DNA of 64,000 bases from positions 310,001 through 374,000 of the forward strand of contig NZ_JAQJZJ010000001.1 of the NCBI RefSeq assembly GCF_027988105.1, written 5' to 3'. Every line of letters starts with the position of its first letter. The first letter of the stretch is position 1. Of the stretch, positions 1 through 8,064 are shown piece by piece. The DNA comes from Pseudomonas aestuarii (GTDB lineage: Bacteria; Pseudomonadota; Gammaproteobacteria; Pseudomonadales; Pseudomonadaceae). The notes under the pieces are model-generated. The model was not told the DNA's origin. It ran no database searches and saw only the letters and a program-made list of their open reading frames with translations. Both the position numbers and the translations under genes were made by a program.

Positions 1-1
1 G

Positions 2-718
2 GCCGTGCCGGGTGTCAGCGATAACCTCTCCGGGTTGACCTATGACGAGCGCCGCGACCAGCTCTGGGCGGTGCTCAACAACCCGGAAGAATTGCTCGCC
101 CTGAGCACGGACGGCGAGGTCCTGGCGCGCTATCCGCTGAGCGGTTTCAGTGATGTGGAGGGCATCACCTACCTGGGTGACGACCTGCTGTTGTTGGCCG
201 AGGAACGTAACCAGGCGCTGGTGGTAGTCGAGGTGCCGGAGCGGCCCGGCGCCTTGTTTCGCGAGGATTTCCAGGCGCTGACCCTGGGTATCGAGGCGGG
301 CGACAATCAGGGCTTCGAGGGCGTCGGCTATGATCGCAGTGGGGATCGGCTGTTCGTGGTCAAGGAGCAGTCGCCGCGCAAGCTCTACGAAATCCGTGGG
401 CTGAAAGCGAGCATCGAAGGCGATTTCGACCTCCAGGTGATCGACCGCGAGCAATGGGTCAAGAACCTCTTCGCCACCGACCTGTCCGCGGTGCATTACG
501 ACGCCCAGACCGGCCATCTGGCCTTGCTCAGCGATGAGTCGAAGTTGCTGATGGAGCTGGACGGCCAGGGCAAGCTGATCAGCTTCCGCTCGTTGCTTGG
601 CGGCTTCGCCGGCCTGCAAGACAGTGTGCCGCAGGGCGAAGGCATGACCCTGGACGATCGCGGCAACCTGTATCTGGTCAGTGAACCCAATCTGTTCTAC
701 AAATTCGAGCGCAAGTGA
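2..718 (+). CDS. SdiA-regulated (YjiK-like) domain protein, 5' end outside window
   Basis: The reading frame is open from the first bases of the window, so the true start and any signal peptide lie upstream; the visible part is about 238 residues. The pattern is that of the SdiA-regulated/YjiK beta-propeller family: repeated blades such as LSGLTYDERRDQLWAV, DVEGITYL, GFEGVGYD and GEGMTLDDRGNLYLV, which resemble NHL or phytase-like propellers. Family members are exported or periplasmic and of unknown biochemical role. The gene ends 13 bases before the convergent DMT transporter gene. The family call is fairly safe; the function is unknown. Confidence 0.75.
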   Translation, partial: AVPGVSDNLSGLTYDERRDQLWAVLNNPEELLALSTDGEVLARYPLSGFSDVEGITYLGDDLLLLAEERNQALVVVEVPERPGALFREDFQALTLGIEAGDNQGFEGVGYDRSGDRLFVVKEQSPRKLYEIRGLKASIEGDFDLQVIDREQWVKNLFATDLSAVHYDAQTGHLALLSDESKLLMELDGQGKLISFRSLLGGFAGLQDSVPQGEGMTLDDRGNLYLVSEPNLFYKFERK

Positions 719-731
719 TTGCGACGGCCGA

Positions 732-1181
732 TTAACCGCGCCTGATCAGCCAGATACCGGCGATGATCAGCAGTAAACCGCCGATCTTGCCGGGGCTGAC
801 CGGGACTTCGCGAAAACCCGCCCAGCCGAAATGATCCAGGGTCAGGGCCATGCTCAGCTGGCCGACCAGAACCAGCGTCATCAGCAGCAAGGCGCCGATA
901 CGCGGCCCGGCGAAGGCGGCGATGAAGATGAAGAAGGCGCCGAGCAGGCCGCCGCTCCAATGCCACCAGGTCATCCCCTTGAGGGCGCCGAGGCTGGGCG
1001 CTTCGCGCTGGACCAGGACCATCAGCAGCAGCGCCAGGCTACCGACCAGGAAGGAAATCAAGGCGGCGCTGAGGGTGCTGGACACCTGCTTGGCCAGTTG
1101 GCCGTTGATCCCGGCCTGCAGCGGCAGGCAGGCGCCGGCAACGAACGGCAGGGCGAGTAACCACCAGATTGGGGCGGGCAT
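732..1181 (-). CDS. DMT-family small membrane transporter (DUF606/YdcZ type)
   Basis: A 149-residue, very hydrophobic protein with about five predicted membrane helices. It shows the DUF606/YdcZ features: an N-terminal helix followed by QAGINGQLAKQVSSTLSAAL, a middle KGMTWWHWSGGLLGAFFIF segment and a C-terminal GGLLLIIAGIWLIRRG. Members belong to the drug/metabolite transporter superfamily; substrates are mostly unknown. The ATG at 1181 is chosen because GGAGA lies six bases upstream; the frame stays open further upstream, but that part has coding character of the neighbouring acetyltransferase gene read in another frame. It follows the GNAT gene on the same strand with a 59-base gap. Confidence 0.8.
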   Translation of the reverse strand: MPAPIWWLLALPFVAGACLPLQAGINGQLAKQVSSTLSAALISFLVGSLALLLMVLVQREAPSLGALKGMTWWHWSGGLLGAFFIFIAAFAGPRIGALLLMTLVLVGQLSMALTLDHFGWAGFREVPVSPGKIGGLLLIIAGIWLIRRG

Positions 1182-1240
1182 GGGTATCTCCAGGGCGCGG
1201 GTGTGCAAGTATGCCGTAAAAGCTGCCTGTTTAGTCAGGA

Positions 1241-1750
1241 TTAGACGGCCGGAGAGTTGCCTTGCAGCGCCTTGCCGAATTGGATCAAAGCCACCCGTGC
1301 GCCGTGCGCATCGCGACGCTCGACCACGCCGCTGAGCTGATAGCCGTGCTTGGGGTAGAGCAGCAGCCCGGCGCTGTTGGCATTGAAGCAGGCCACCTGC
1401 ATGCGCGTGGCCTTGTAGTGGTCGCGCGCCAGCTGCTCCATCACCGTCAGCAGGTAGCTCGCCACGCCCTGGCCGCGCGCCCAGGGCGCGACCATCAGGT
1501 TGCCGAGGGCGCAGAAGTCGGCATGTTGCCATTGGTAAAAATTGGCGAAACCGGCCACTTGGCCATTCAGCAGCACCACGGTGCTGTCGCGGCGCTCGGC
1601 CATGGCCGCGGCCAACTGGCCGACACTGAGTGGCCAGTTGGCCTTCGGGTAGGCAAAGAACAACTCCTCGGCGCTCTGCGGGAACGCGACTATTGCGCTC
1701 AGGTCGGCGGCGCTGGCGGGGCGGTGGCTTAACGTTGCGGGCTGATTCAT
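1241..1750 (-). CDS. GNAT-family N-acetyltransferase
   Basis: A 169-residue single-domain protein with the GNAT acetyl-CoA site: the beta4 strand LGNLMVAPWARGQGVASYLL carries the Q/RxxGxG/A-type loop (RGQGVA), followed by the helix that contacts the pantetheine, and a C-terminal NANSAGLLLYPKHGYQ segment typical of motif B. It should transfer an acetyl group from acetyl-CoA to an amine; the acceptor cannot be told from sequence. The start at 1750 is preferred to the ATG eight codons upstream because AGGA sits at good distance before it. It probably shares a transcript with the DMT transporter downstream. Confidence 0.85.
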   Translation of the reverse strand: MNQPATLSHRPASAADLSAIVAFPQSAEELFFAYPKANWPLSVGQLAAAMAERRDSTVVLLNGQVAGFANFYQWQHADFCALGNLMVAPWARGQGVASYLLTVMEQLARDHYKATRMQVACFNANSAGLLLYPKHGYQLSGVVERRDAHGARVALIQFGKALQGNSPAV

Positions 1751-1879
1751 CGGGCGTCCTGATGAGTGAGGCATTGGCTTAGGTGAGCTTGATGGCGCCG
1801 AGCCAAGGCTATTCTGTAACCGCCGCGCCGCGCCGCGCCACGACGGCTGCGGTCATGGCCAGGCCGCTCAGCGGTAAGG

Positions 1880-2443
1880 CTAATGCGGTGGGTATTGGCT
1901 GAGTACCTTGGCCACGGTTTCGCGAATCGCCGCACTGCGTTCGCCCGGGTTCGGCTGATTGTCACGCAGGACTTGCCGGCCGCTGCCGCGCCAGACCAGT
2001 TTGCCGTCCTTGCTGTCATACAGGTCGATCTGCAGGGTGCCGACCTGGTAATCCACCGTGCGCGTTTCGCTGTAGCCCGGGCCGCCCCAGAAACCGCCTG
2101 CCCAAGGGCTGCCCCAGGCGCCACCGAACTGGGTGGTGACCTGATCCTGGCGCTGGTCGACGATCAACCAGACCCGCACCCCGAGGGCGCCCGTCGCGCC
2201 GCTGGGCGCGGCGCGCAGGCCGCGCTGGTCAAGCTGGTCGGCGATGGCGCTGCGGATGCGTTGTTCGGTCAGGTCGCTTTTCAGGCGCGGGTCGTCGGGC
2301 TTGTATTGCACGGCCGGCTCCAGCCAACTCCAGCTGCGGTAGGCTGCGAAGTCGCGGTTGGGGTCGAAATCGCGATTGAGCTGGGTGGTTTGGCAGGCGC
2401 CGAGCAAGAGCAGGGCGGCAATCAGCAACAGGTGCAAGCGCAT
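1880..2443 (-). CDS. DUF4136 lipoprotein 1
   Basis: A 187-residue predicted lipoprotein: signal peptide ending in the lipobox LLGAC with the lipidated cysteine at residue 17. The body fits DUF4136: FAAYRSWSWLEP near the N-terminus, a RIRSAIADQLDQRGLR helix, and a C-terminal domain with VGTLQIDLYDSKDGKLVWRG, where the protein stops a few residues after LSQYPPH. A glycine/tryptophan-rich insert (GGAWGSPWAGGFWGGPG) lies in the middle. The family is envelope-associated and functionally uncharacterised. It lies just downstream of a second DUF4136 gene on the same strand, 66 bases apart, so the two look like a tandem duplication. Confidence 0.85.
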   Translation of the reverse strand: MRLHLLLIAALLLLGACQTTQLNRDFDPNRDFAAYRSWSWLEPAVQYKPDDPRLKSDLTEQRIRSAIADQLDQRGLRAAPSGATGALGVRVWLIVDQRQDQVTTQFGGAWGSPWAGGFWGGPGYSETRTVDYQVGTLQIDLYDSKDGKLVWRGSGRQVLRDNQPNPGERSAAIRETVAKVLSQYPPH

Positions 2444-2509
2444 GATCTAACCTCCGAAGGCCTTGGCTTGCTGCACGCCGGTGCGGGCGAGCAGCGCCGT
2501 TGTCGTGTA

Positions 2510-3106
2510 TCAGTTGGGCGGGTAATGTTCCAGGGCCCGATGCAGGGCCGCACGCAGCGCCGCGGCGCGCCCGGCCTGGCGGCCGTCGCTGGGCATTTCG
2601 GCGCTGCCGCTCCACACGGGTTGGCCGTACTGGCCGTCGAACAGGTCGATGCGTACCACCAGCACTTCCTCCTCGTAGGTGCGCACCAGCGGCGCGCGGC
2701 CCCACAGGCCGAAGTCGTCAGCGTAGTGATGGTGACCATAGTAGCCGCCGTAACGGTCGGCGACCTGACGAATGCGCCGCTCCAGACGCAGCTCGGTGCT
2801 GACCTCAAGGTCGCCAGCGCTGCCGGGTGGGGCCGGGCGCAGGCCGCGTTGATCGAGAGCATGGCTCAGCGCCTCCTGCACTTGGGCCGAACTGGCCCAG
2901 GCGCTGCCCGCCGGTAGTCGGCCCTCGCGCCAGGCCCAATTGCGGTAGCGTGCATAATCGCGCGCCGGCGCCGGGTAGGCACTGAGGTCCGGTTGGCTGG
3001 CGGCATGCGCCGGGGCCGGCGGCAGCGGGTTGGACTGCGCCGTATAAGGGTTGTGGCTCTGGCAGGCGGCCAGGCCCAGGCACAACATCAGCGTCATGCG
3101 GTTCAT
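2510..3106 (-). CDS. DUF4136 lipoprotein 2
   Basis: A 198-residue predicted lipoprotein with signal peptide and lipobox GLAAC near residue 15. It shares with its downstream neighbour the [12 protein letters not shown] opening, the [15 protein letters not shown] helix, the [20 protein letters not shown] strand pair and an ALEHYPPN end, so it is a diverged paralogue. The middle insert is histidine/tyrosine-rich ([13 protein letters not shown]) instead of Gly/Trp-rich. The ATG at 3106 is used because AGGGGAGG lies five bases upstream; a TTG one codon earlier is too close to it. The function of the family is unknown. Confidence 0.85.
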   Translation of the reverse strand: MNRMTLMLCLGLAACQSHNPYTAQSNPLPPAPAHAASQPDLSAYPAPARDYARYRNWAWREGRLPAGSAWASSAQVQEALSHALDQRGLRPAPPGSAGDLEVSTELRLERRIRQVADRYGGYYGHHHYADDFGLWGRAPLVRTYEEEVLVVRIDLFDGQYGQPVWSGSAEMPSDGRQAGRAAALRAALHRALEHYPPN

Positions 3107-3118
3107 CAATGCCTCCCC

Positions 3119-3868
3119 TCAGCGTGGTCGGCAGATCCAGTGCAGGTAGCGGCCCAGGCCGGCAAAGCTTGGGTGGCGGCGGTAGGCCAACTCCATTTCC
3201 AGCAGGTCGATCAGCTCGGCCTTGAGCTGGAACTCGCGGGGCATATAGTCATGGAACACCCGGATGCCACTCTGACTTTCGACCTGCCAGGACGCCTCGA
3301 GTTGCGCCGCCAGCTCGCGCGGGTCGATCGGCCGCTGCGGTGTCAGGCTCTGTTTCTCCCCGGCGAACTCGGCCTTGCGCAGCTTGCGGAAGTGGCCCTT
3401 GAGCAGGTTGCGGTAGATCAGCGCGTCCTTGTTGTAGAAGGCCAGCGACAACCAACCGCCTGGCGCGCAGAGCTGGTGCAGCACGGGCAGAATGGCCGAG
3501 GGCTCGGCCAGCCACTCCAGCACCGCGTGACAGACCACCAGGTCGTAGGGTTGCTCGAGCTGACCGAGCAGGTCCTGCCAGGGTGCCTGGATAAAGCTCG
3601 CCGGCTGCCCGGCCCCGGCAAAGCGCTCGCGGGCCCCGGCGAGCATGGGTTCGGCGGGTTCGGCGAGGGTTACCAGGTGGCCGCGCTCGGCCAGCCACAG
3701 CGCCATGTGGCCGAGGCCAGCGCCGATATCCAGCACCCGCAGCGGTCGGTCCGGCAGGGCTTCGGCGAGGTCGGCCTGGAGTACCGCCAGGCGAATCGCG
3801 CCCTTGGCGCCGCCGTAGATCTTCTCGGCGAAGCGCGTCGCCAGTTCATCGAAATGCCGGTCGCTCAT
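3119..3868 (-). CDS. cmoM: tRNA 5-carboxymethoxyuridine methyltransferase CmoM (SmtA)
   Basis: A 249-residue class I SAM methyltransferase. Motif I is VLDIGAGLGHMALWLAERGH; the HAVLEWL segment, GGWLSLAFYNKDALIYRNLL block, RVFHDYM motif and LGRYLHW end match the CmoM/SmtA family, which methylates cmo5U to mcmo5U at the wobble position of tRNA. Its ATG overlaps the stop of the upstream mazG-like gene by ATGA (3865-3868), so translation is very likely coupled. The frame runs open far upstream, but that part overlaps the mazG-like gene and has no family similarity. Confidence 0.85.
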   Translation of the reverse strand: MSDRHFDELATRFAEKIYGGAKGAIRLAVLQADLAEALPDRPLRVLDIGAGLGHMALWLAERGHLVTLAEPAEPMLAGARERFAGAGQPASFIQAPWQDLLGQLEQPYDLVVCHAVLEWLAEPSAILPVLHQLCAPGGWLSLAFYNKDALIYRNLLKGHFRKLRKAEFAGEKQSLTPQRPIDPRELAAQLEASWQVESQSGIRVFHDYMPREFQLKAELIDLLEMELAYRRHPSFAGLGRYLHWICRPR

Positions 3869-4170
3869 GGTGCGAAGCGCCGTTCGCTGTCGGCCAGCTT
3901 GGCGCGCACCGCCTGCTCCATGTCGATCCCCAGTTCGCTGCACAGCAGCAGCAGGTAGAGGACGATATCGCCGACCTCCTGGCCGGCATGTTGCAGCTGC
4001 TCCGGGGCGAGCTGGCGCGACTGGTCTTCGCTCAGCCACTGAAAGATCTCCACCAGCTCGGCCATCTCCACGCTGGCGGCCATGGCCAGGTTCTTCGGGC
4101 TGTGGAATTGCTGCCAGTCGTTGCGGTCGCGGATGGCGTGCAGACGGGCGGTGAGTTCGGTGAGGTTCAT
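3865..4170 (-). CDS. MazG-like nucleotide pyrophosphohydrolase
   Basis: A 101-residue all-alpha NTP pyrophosphatase of the MazG/RS21-C6 type. The metal-binding acidic motifs are visible: SVEMAELVEIFQW (ExxxE) in helix 2 and EVGDIVLYLLLLC (ExxD) in helix 3. Proteins of this size hydrolyse (d)NTPs to the monophosphate and pyrophosphate, often as house-cleaning enzymes. The ATG at 4170 has GGAG six bases upstream and gives the usual family length; an upstream in-frame GTG/ATG would add 17 unrelated residues. It is the first gene of a two-gene operon with cmoM. Confidence 0.85.
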   Translation of the reverse strand: MNLTELTARLHAIRDRNDWQQFHSPKNLAMAASVEMAELVEIFQWLSEDQSRQLAPEQLQHAGQEVGDIVLYLLLLCSELGIDMEQAVRAKLADSERRFAP

Positions 4171-4299
4171 ATGCAGCTCCTTGAAGCCGTATAGCTTCGA
4201 CCGGAACGCGTAGCGGTGCAAGCCGGCGCAGAGCAGATTCGTGCGGCAAGCCCTGCACCGCGCAGCAGTTGTTATCGACCGGGTTAGCCGCCAGGATCC

Positions 4300-5316
4300 T
4301 TATTGTTGCTGCCAGGCGTACCAGCGCTTGGCGATGGCCTCGCCGTGCTTACTCCAGTATTTGAAGTCCAGCGTCACCTGGCCGTCGGTGTGAGCGCTCG
4401 GCAGGTTTTCTGCCAGAACCGCGGGGACCAATGCAGCGCTCTCGAGATTGACCGGTGCGTAGCCGGTGAGGATGGCCAGATCGGCCTGGGCCTTGGGGCT
4501 GCTGGCAAAGCCGAGGAAACGCTTGGCCGCGTCGGCGTTCTTGGCGCCGCGTGGGATCACCAGAAAATCACCTGTGACCAGATTTTGCCGCCAACTGATG
4601 CCCACCGGTGCGCCGCTCTGCTGCAGGGCATTGACCCGGCCGTTCCAGAACATGCCCAGGCTGATTTCGCCTGAGCTCAGCAGGCGCTGGGACTCGTCGC
4701 CGCTGTCCCACCAGACAATATCGGCTTTGATGCTGTCGAGTTTGCCGAAGGCGCGCTTTAGGTCCAGCGGGTACAGCTGGTCAGGGGCCACTCCGTCGGC
4801 GAGCAATGCCATTTCCAGCACCCCAGGGCTTGGCCACTTGTAGAGTGAGCGCTTGCCCGGGAAGTTCTGGGTATCAAACAAGGCACTCCAGCCGGCCGTG
4901 GGCTGCTGCACACGGTCGCTGTTGTAACCCAGGACAAAGGAAAAGTAGAAGGAGCCGACGGCGTAAAGCGTGACGAAGCGCGGGTCGATGCTGCGCTGAG
5001 CGACCTGCTTGAAATCCATCGGTTCGAGCAGGCCTTCGCGGCCGGCGCGCAAGGCGAAGTCCGGCTCGACGTCGACCACATCCCAGCTCACGTTGCCGCT
5101 CTCGACCATGGCCTTGAAGGCGGCATAGTCGGTTGGACCGGCCTGTTTGACGGTAATCCCACTGGCTTGGCTAAACGGCTCCGTCCAGGCTCGCTGCTGA
5201 GCCGCTTGTGTGGAGCCGCCCCAGCTGACAAACGTCAGACTTTCTTGGGCACTAGCGACGTGTGTGACCAGGCACATACAGCCCAGCAGAGTGACAACCG
5301 ACCGTGCGAAAAACAT
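4300..5316 (-). CDS. Orphan PotD-like ABC substrate-binding protein
   Basis: A 338-residue periplasmic binding protein with a signal peptide ending ASA before QESLTFVSWGG. It belongs to the polyamine/opine-type PotD family and is a clear paralogue of the binding protein at 13303-14328: ESLNFVSWGGSTQ, WDVVDVEPDFALR, GSFYFSFVLGYN, GKRSLYKWPSPGVLEMALLADGV and WKHGEAIA-type ends are shared almost block for block. No permease or ATPase lies beside it, so it probably delivers a related ligand to the PotABC-type complex encoded 5-9 kb away. AAGGGG precedes the ATG at 5316. A perfect TGGTATACCA-type palindrome lies about 90 bases upstream. Confidence 0.88.
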   Translation of the reverse strand: MFFARSVVTLLGCMCLVTHVASAQESLTFVSWGGSTQAAQQRAWTEPFSQASGITVKQAGPTDYAAFKAMVESGNVSWDVVDVEPDFALRAGREGLLEPMDFKQVAQRSIDPRFVTLYAVGSFYFSFVLGYNSDRVQQPTAGWSALFDTQNFPGKRSLYKWPSPGVLEMALLADGVAPDQLYPLDLKRAFGKLDSIKADIVWWDSGDESQRLLSSGEISLGMFWNGRVNALQQSGAPVGISWRQNLVTGDFLVIPRGAKNADAAKRFLGFASSPKAQADLAILTGYAPVNLESAALVPAVLAENLPSAHTDGQVTLDFKYWSKHGEAIAKRWYAWQQQ

Positions 5317-5403
5317 AACCAACCCCTTGCTTGTTCTTATCTGAGCGTCCAATGGTTTAGCGTGGCGCGCTATAGGTATCTGGTGTACCTGATTAGCAGT
5401 GTA

Positions 5404-5415
5404 TTGGTATACCAA
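5404..5415. promoter_or_regulatory. Island operator copy 1 (TTGGTATACCAA)
   Basis: A perfect 12-base palindrome about 90 bases upstream of the orphan binding-protein start. It shares the core TGGTATACCA with six other sites in the island and is the probable target of the GntR/FCD regulator at 16860-17612. Binding is inferred. Confidence 0.65.
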
Positions 5416-5505
5416 GATGCCTGTGCTCGTGCATAGGCTCACCGTTTATTTTTGCTGTCGAGTTATAAGTATTTCGCGGGTGCCTTAGCTGGCGTAGGGC
5501 TGAAC

Positions 5506-5533
5506 GCAAAAAACCAGATCATCACTGATCTGG
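5506..5533 (-). terminator. Rho-independent terminator after isochorismatase/NCS1 operon
   Basis: Stem CCAGATC/GATCTGG (5514-5520 with 5527-5533) with a six-base loop, followed on the minus strand by TTTTTTGC. It lies about 120 bases past the stop of the NCS1 permease gene and fits the end of that operon. Confidence 0.75.
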
Positions 5534-5652
5534 CTTCTCTTAAGCGCATGCGCAGCTGGACATTGAACGCTGTGATTTCGCAGCCTTGGCCCAACCCTTC
5601 TGCTTGCAGAAGAAGGGCTGGGCGTTCGCTGGGGTGGAGTCCCTGACCCCGC

Positions 5653-7017
5653 TTAGGAGGACAATTCCTGCTCGAGTTTCACCACTGAACTGCGCATCAT
5701 CGCGAAGTAATAGGTCAGTCCAGGAACCAGCAGGCCGATGATCCAGGCTAGGTCGATGCCATCTAGGGCATTGGCGATGGGGCCGACATAGAGAGTCGTA
5801 TTCATAAACGGCACTTCCAGCAGGATGGCCAGTACAAAGCTGCCGCAGGCCATCAGGTTTACCCGTCCATAGCGACCGTTCAGGTCGAAGATGTCTGGCA
5901 CGCAGTAGTTGCCTTTCCTCACCAGGTAGTAGTCCACCAGATTGATGGCAGTCCAGGGAATGAGGAAGTAGCTCATGAAGAAGATGAAGTTGAGGAAGTA
6001 GTCGATGAAGTTTTCTTGGCTGATGGTGCACAGTGCCGTGGCGATGACGCTGATCAAGAGCATGAACACTCCCCGGACGGTGGGCGTCACGCTCAGGCGC
6101 GAGAAGGGTTCGATCACCGTAACCGTCGACATGAAGGCGCCGTAGAGATTGAACACGTTGATTGCCACCTGGCCGTAGACGATGAAGACGAACAGCAGCA
6201 CCGCGGCAGGCCCGAACAGCTGCGCCAGATTGCTACCGACGTTGTCGGCGAAACCGTCGATGGCCACGCTGAGTACTGCGCCGAGGCTCATCATCCAAGC
6301 CCCACCTGTCACGGTACCGGCATAGCTGTACCAGAACACCTGAGACGTTGGTGTTGAACTCGGCAGGTACCGCGAGTAGTCGGCCACATAAGGTGCGTAG
6401 GAGAGCTGCCATGTGACGGCGATGCTCACTGCCACCAGGAACTTCGATAGCGAGAAACCGGCCGGTGACCATTGCTCAGCGGGGACCGGCAGGCCGAGGG
6501 CTAGCGCCGAGGCGATGAGGAATACCAGGATGGATAGAAGCGACAACACCTTTTGCAGTCGGTGAATCAGCCGGTAGCCGTAGAGCGCCACGACGAAGCA
6601 CAACGCACCGATCAGGTAGATGTTGCCATTGCCATCCAGCGGGCTGACCGATTCGATGGCCTGGGCGGCCAGCAAGGTGTTACTGACGAAGAAGCCTAGG
6701 TAGATGAGCATCACGAACAGCAATGGCAGTACTGCACCGATCACGCCGAACTGAGCACGGCTCTGGATCATCTGCGGGATGCCCAGCTTGGGCCCTTGCG
6801 CCGAGTGCGAGGCCATGAAGATGGCACCGATCAGGGAACCGAGGATGATCGCTATGGCGCTCCAGAACAGATTCAGACCTATGACAACGGGCAGCACGCC
6901 GGAGGCGATGGTGGTGATGTTCATGTTGGCGCCGAACCAGATGTAGAACAACGAGCCGGGCTTGCCATAGCGCTCGTTCTCGGGAATGAAATCGATGCTG
7001 CGTTTTTCGACATTCAT
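5653..7017 (-). CDS. NCS1-family (cytosine/purine/hydantoin-type) permease
   Basis: A 454-residue inner-membrane protein with about 12 helices and the NCS1 signature: ENERYGKPGSLFYIWFGANM at the N-terminus (helix 1), SQGPKLGIPQM-type loop (here SAQGPKLGIPQMIQSRAQFG), and PYVADYSRYLPS in the middle. NCS1 proteins import nucleobases, hydantoins, allantoin, thiamine or pyridoxine-like compounds with H+ or Na+. The ATG at 7017 has AGGAG eight bases upstream; an in-frame GTG at 7026 overlaps the ribosome site itself. It starts five bases after the stop of the hydrolase gene, so both form one operon. The ligand is unknown; an N-heterocycle is likely. Confidence 0.85.
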   Translation of the reverse strand: MNVEKRSIDFIPENERYGKPGSLFYIWFGANMNITTIASGVLPVVIGLNLFWSAIAIILGSLIGAIFMASHSAQGPKLGIPQMIQSRAQFGVIGAVLPLLFVMLIYLGFFVSNTLLAAQAIESVSPLDGNGNIYLIGALCFVVALYGYRLIHRLQKVLSLLSILVFLIASALALGLPVPAEQWSPAGFSLSKFLVAVSIAVTWQLSYAPYVADYSRYLPSSTPTSQVFWYSYAGTVTGGAWMMSLGAVLSVAIDGFADNVGSNLAQLFGPAAVLLFVFIVYGQVAINVFNLYGAFMSTVTVIEPFSRLSVTPTVRGVFMLLISVIATALCTISQENFIDYFLNFIFFMSYFLIPWTAINLVDYYLVRKGNYCVPDIFDLNGRYGRVNLMACGSFVLAILLEVPFMNTTLYVGPIANALDGIDLAWIIGLLVPGLTYYFAMMRSSVVKLEQELSS

Positions 7018-7022
7018 GATGG

Positions 7023-7697
7023 TCACTCCTGTGCCTGAAGGCTGGCTTCGAGGCGCGCGATGGCCTGCGGAAGCATGTCGGCTTGATGGGAGAAGAAGTC
7101 TGGAGCGGTTGGCTTGCAGGAACTGAAGGCCTCCCCGCGCAAGGCATGCAGGTACTGCTCACAACTGAACAGTTCGATGGCATAGACCCAGTTGGCCATG
7201 ATCAGCAGTGAGGAGTAGTGCGCCGCACTCGTGGTTGAAGTGCAGGCATCGACGATCAGGTCGATTCGATAGCCCAGGGCAAAGGCATCGAGCACCGTGG
7301 CGAGCACGCATGCATCAGTGAGTACCCCGGAGATCATCAGGCGGTTAACCCCGAGGTGCTTCAGCTGTGCATCCAGTTCGGTGGCGTGGAAGGCACTGTA
7401 GCGGGGTTTATCTATCACGCGGTCGTCAGCTTGAGGCGCCAAACGCGGAAGGATTTCCACCTGGCGGGTGCCGGCGCAATAGCTTACCGGGCGTCCGCTA
7501 CTGTCCAGTGGCTCACCGGGCGGTAAGTTGGATGCGTCGGCGTTGTTCACGTGTCGGGTGTAGATCAGCGGAATGTCGGCGAAGCGCGCAGCAGCAATCA
7601 ACGCGACGCTATTGTCGATCACGGCCTCGAAGTCGAGCAGGTGGAAGCCATTCTCCTGCTGCATGTCGATGATCAGGTAGGCAATATCGTTTTTCAT
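7023..7697 (-). CDS. Isochorismatase-family cysteine hydrolase
   Basis: A 224-residue alpha/beta enzyme with the complete catalytic triad of the cysteine-hydrolase subgroup: Asp11 in LIIDMQQENG, Lys near residue 97 in IDKPRYSAFHAT, and Cys near 129 in GVLTDACVLATV, preceded by the cis-peptide region GVL. Such enzymes (RutB, maleamate amidohydrolase, N-carbamoylsarcosine amidase, nicotinamidase) hydrolyse amide or ureido bonds. The ATG at 7697 is preferred over a TTG two codons earlier because of AAGAG spacing. Linked to an NCS1 permease, it likely acts on an imported amide or N-heterocycle breakdown product. No TGGTATACCA operator was seen upstream, unlike most other island units. Confidence 0.85.
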   Translation of the reverse strand: MKNDIAYLIIDMQQENGFHLLDFEAVIDNSVALIAAARFADIPLIYTRHVNNADASNLPPGEPLDSSGRPVSYCAGTRQVEILPRLAPQADDRVIDKPRYSAFHATELDAQLKHLGVNRLMISGVLTDACVLATVLDAFALGYRIDLIVDACTSTTSAAHYSSLLIMANWVYAIELFSCEQYLHALRGEAFSSCKPTAPDFFSHQADMLPQAIARLEASLQAQE

Positions 7698-8064
7698 GGG
7701 CAACTCTTATTTTTGTGCAGAAAACTGGCGGCTCGCGTCATGGTGCCGTTGATGCACGGATGCACGGATGCACGGATGCCACGACTGGGAGCTCGTGTGA
7801 TCGAGCTGGCTGCCAGGTGAATTCAGCGGGGGAGGAGTTGCTCAGTCGGCTAGTTGCCAGAAGCCATTTTGCTTGGCCGAGACAGAGGCGCGCAGGCGCT
7901 TGAGCTGAATATGCCCAGGAGTCCACTTGCCGCGCAGGTAAGCCATGGCGGCTCCGGGCAGTGGTTGGACGTTGCAGGTGATCAGGCCTTGGTTCATGGG
8001 GCTGTCAACCAGATTTATGAAATGCGCGGCCGAATCGCCCGATCCGGCCGCGTAACGCGATGAC
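7698..8064. other. Intergenic region with short tandem repeat
   Basis: No gene is supported. It must hold the promoter of the minus-strand hydrolase/permease operon. The only structure seen is a tandem octamer at 7751-7779. A 69-codon open frame on the plus strand has no recognisable features and no convincing ribosome site. Confidence 0.5.
7751..7779. repeat. Tandem octamer GATGCACG, about 3.6 copies
   Basis: Three exact head-to-tail copies of GATGCACG followed by GATGC. It lies 54-82 bases upstream of the hydrolase start and could sit in its promoter region. No role is known. Confidence 0.7.

Larger units (their letters stand above)
5317..5652. other. Intergenic region: promoter of orphan binding protein and terminator of the permease operon
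   Basis: No gene is supported here. It holds, from left to right, the probable promoter and operator of the minus-strand binding-protein gene (palindrome at 5404-5415, a weaker look-alike TGGTGTACCT at 5381-5390), a minus-strand terminator at 5506-5533, and a second inverted repeat around 5591-5623 (CCCAACCCTTCT and its near complement) just past the permease stop codon, without a T-tract. Confidence 0.6.

Noticed and set aside
1883..2917. 344-codon plus-strand frame over the two lipoprotein genes
   Set aside because: It spans both lipoprotein genes and their gap; the opposite strand has lipoboxes, ribosome sites and family motifs.
7854..8063. 69-codon plus-strand frame in the hydrolase/oxygenase gap
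   Set aside because: No family similarity, no proper ribosome site, and it runs opposite to the surrounding genes.
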